Notes under the pieces: model-generated
Told to the model about the DNA's origin: nothing
Seen by the model: the letters and a program-made list of their open reading frames with translations, nothing else
The model's database searches: none
Made by a program: the position numbers and the translations under genes
DNA from: Actinomycetota bacterium
GTDB taxonomy: Bacteria; Actinomycetota; Actinomycetes; S36-B12; UBA5976
NCBI GenBank assembly: GCA_947447095.1
Contig: CANFIL010000065.1
Span: 1 to 7,194 of the forward strand
Direction: 5' to 3'
Length of the DNA stretch: 7,194 nt
Shown: in pieces, positions 6,031 through 7,194 of the stretch
Layout: the number at the start of each line of letters is the position of its first letter
How positions within the stretch are numbered: the stretch's first letter is position 1

Positions 6031-7194
6031 CTAGTACTCAGTGTTTAGTTGTTCAATCAAGTACGGAACAACTAAATCACGCTGCCATTGACGAACGTGA
6101 TGTACATCGAGTAGCTCACTCAGTGCTTCTGGTGTTTGTGGGTGGTCCCATAAGACACGACGAACAACGTCTGGTGTCATCAAATGCTCAACAGGAATAT
6201 TTTGTTCCTCCGCCACAACACTTAATGATGTTTTGATTGCTTCGAGACGAGCAAATGCGGCAGGATTTCGCTGTGCCCACGACTTCGGTTGCGGCGGTCC
6301 ACTTGCCTTCATCCGTGCCTCAGGCAGTTGTTCCACTGGGAGAGCATGCGCACGCGCAATGGCATCAGACCACAAGTGTGTGTAACGTCGGGCTGATCGA
6401 TTCTTGACTTCGGGCAATGCGTTGATGTCGTCTTTAGTTGTGGCGCCAGTCAATGCAATTGCCACAATGGCTGCATCTGGAAGAAGACGACCGGTAGCAA
6501 CGTCCATGTGGGATGCAACATGATCACGTTCGACCCACACTTCTCGAACGATGGCAAGATCACGAGGTTTATGGACCTTATGCAACCCTGAAGTGCGGCG
6601 CCAAGGATCTTGACGCTCGACATGCGCAGTGTGGTCTCGAACGTGCGCAAACTCCTGCGCTGCAATTTCACGCTTGCCGGCGTCTATCAGCATCTGCTCC
6701 ATTGCAGTCCACAATGGCAAGAGAAATTCAACATCGAGCGCAGCGTAAGTTAGCCAAGATTCAGGCAGTGGGCGAGTTGACCAATCTGCGGCGCTGTGTT
6801 CTTTTGCGAGCGATATTCCGAGGATGCTTTCCGTCAAAGTTCCTAATGCAACACGTGGAAGCCCAAGTAATCGTCCAGCAAGTTCAGTGTCGAACAATTC
6901 TCGTTGCGGCACCAATCCCGCCATTGCCAGACAAACGAGATCTTGAGACGCGGCATGTAATAACCAATCTACGTCCACCAAAGCTTCGTTAAGTACGCGC
7001 AAATCATCGAATGCCGTGGGGTCAATCAGATGTGTGCCTGACCCTTCCCGTCGCAACTGAATCAGGTAAGCGCGCTGGCTGTATCGGAAACCACTGGCTC
7101 GTTCTGCATCAAGAGCGACCGGACCAGTACCTGTACGAATCGCATCAATCGTGTTACGTAACGCCACATCCGTGGCAACAACTTCAGGTAGACC
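6031..7194 (-). CDS. rnd: Ribonuclease D with HRDC-type C-terminal region (5' end outside window)
   Basis: This is a DEDDy-type 3'-5' exoribonuclease that trims 3' ends of tRNA precursors and other structured RNAs in the cytoplasm. Counting from the GTG at 7165-7167, the Exo I motif is LDAE (Asp20, Glu22), Exo II is HAASQD (Asp76) and Exo III is YAALD (Tyr141, Asp145), so all catalytic residues are present. Around residues 190-290, DPWRRTSGLHKV and LLPDAAIVAIAL mark the HRDC-like region, and a further helical tail contains VRRVLWDHP. The frame stays open through the window edge: upstream of the GTG the codons read GLPEVVATD, matching the segment that normally precedes 'GTGPVA.DAERASG' in actinobacterial homologues. 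I therefore treat the GTG as probably internal and the gene as 5'-partial. It is convergent with dxs, with no base between the two stops. Confidence 0.93.
   Translation of the reverse strand, partial: GLPEVVATDVALRNTIDAIRTGTGPVALDAERASGFRYSQRAYLIQLRREGSGTHLIDPTAFDDLRVLNEALVDVDWLLHAASQDLVCLAMAGLVPQRELFDTELAGRLLGLPRVALGTLTESILGISLAKEHSAADWSTRPLPESWLTYAALDVEFLLPLWTAMEQMLIDAGKREIAAQEFAHVRDHTAHVERQDPWRRTSGLHKVHKPRDLAIVREVWVERDHVASHMDVATGRLLPDAAIVAIALTGATTKDDINALPEVKNRSARRYTHLWSDAIARAHALPVEQLPEARMKASGPPQPKSWAQRNPAAFARLEAIKTSLSVVAEEQNIPVEHLMTPDVVRRVLWDHPQTPEALSELLDVHHVRQWQRDLVVPYLIEQLNTEY
6041..6080. terminator. Hairpin-forming inverted repeat at the dxs/rnd convergent junction, candidate bidirectional terminator
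   Basis: TTTAGTTGTTC (6044-6054) and GAACAACTAAA (6066-6076) are perfect 11-bp complementary arms around an 11-base loop. GTG (6041-6043) and CAC (6078-6080) extend the stem by three pairs if T6077 is bulged. The structure starts 10 bases after the dxs stop and lies wholly inside the last codons of rnd on the opposite strand. Neither side has a proper T-tract, so it is not a classic intrinsic terminator. Actinobacterial terminators often lack one, and no other terminator is visible between these abutting genes. Calling it a terminator is inference; the repeat itself is seen directly. Confidence 0.45.

Noticed and set aside
6513..6992. 159-codon + strand open frame antisense to rnd
   Set aside because: It covers the conserved exonuclease domain of rnd in antisense, and the translated product has no recognisable features.
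1..7194. CRISPR arrays, insertion sequences, tRNA or rRNA genes, phage or defence genes
   Set aside because: None seen. The window is almost completely filled by housekeeping coding sequence, with only two short spacers.

Overview
This window reads as ordinary chromosomal DNA from an actinobacterium (Actinomycetota) of unusually balanced base composition, roughly half G+C by eye. The lineage call rests on three things. The first is the protein signatures: a DUF3159-type membrane protein C-terminus, an actinobacterial-style Dxs, and an RNase D with the DAERASG and DPWRRTSG blocks typical of actinobacterial homologues. The second is the gene order DUF3159 / TRAM-domain RNA methyltransferase / aconitase / dxs / convergent rnd. 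The third is the absence of any foreign or mobile sequence. The moderate G+C would fit a freshwater or marine planktonic actinobacterial lineage (Nanopelagicales- or Luna-like), but that placement is inference.

Layout: positions 1-197 hold the 3' end of a DUF3159 family membrane protein gene. It overlaps by 4 bp (ATGA) a 392-residue class I SAM-dependent RNA methyltransferase with a TRAM domain and a 4Fe-4S cysteine set (194-1372). A 44-bp spacer dominated by a perfect 26-bp palindrome precedes aconitase acnA (1417-4077, GTG start). A 75-bp spacer with a second, imperfect inverted repeat, sharing its half-site with the first, precedes dxs (4153-6030). On the opposite strand rnd, an RNase D with HRDC-type C-terminal region, runs from beyond the right edge to 6031. 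Its stop codon directly abuts the dxs stop, and an 11-bp perfect inverted repeat in its last codons could serve as a bidirectional terminator.

Functionally these are housekeeping genes: RNA m5U-type methylation, the citrate-to-isocitrate step of the TCA cycle, the entry step of the MEP isoprenoid pathway, and 3'-5' RNA trimming. The + strand genes could be one transcription unit with internal promoters at acnA and dxs. I found no evidence of a new multi-gene system. The observations most worth checking are the acnA palindrome, its related half-sites before dxs, and the hairpin at the dxs/rnd junction. No stretch longer than about 80 bases lacks a gene.
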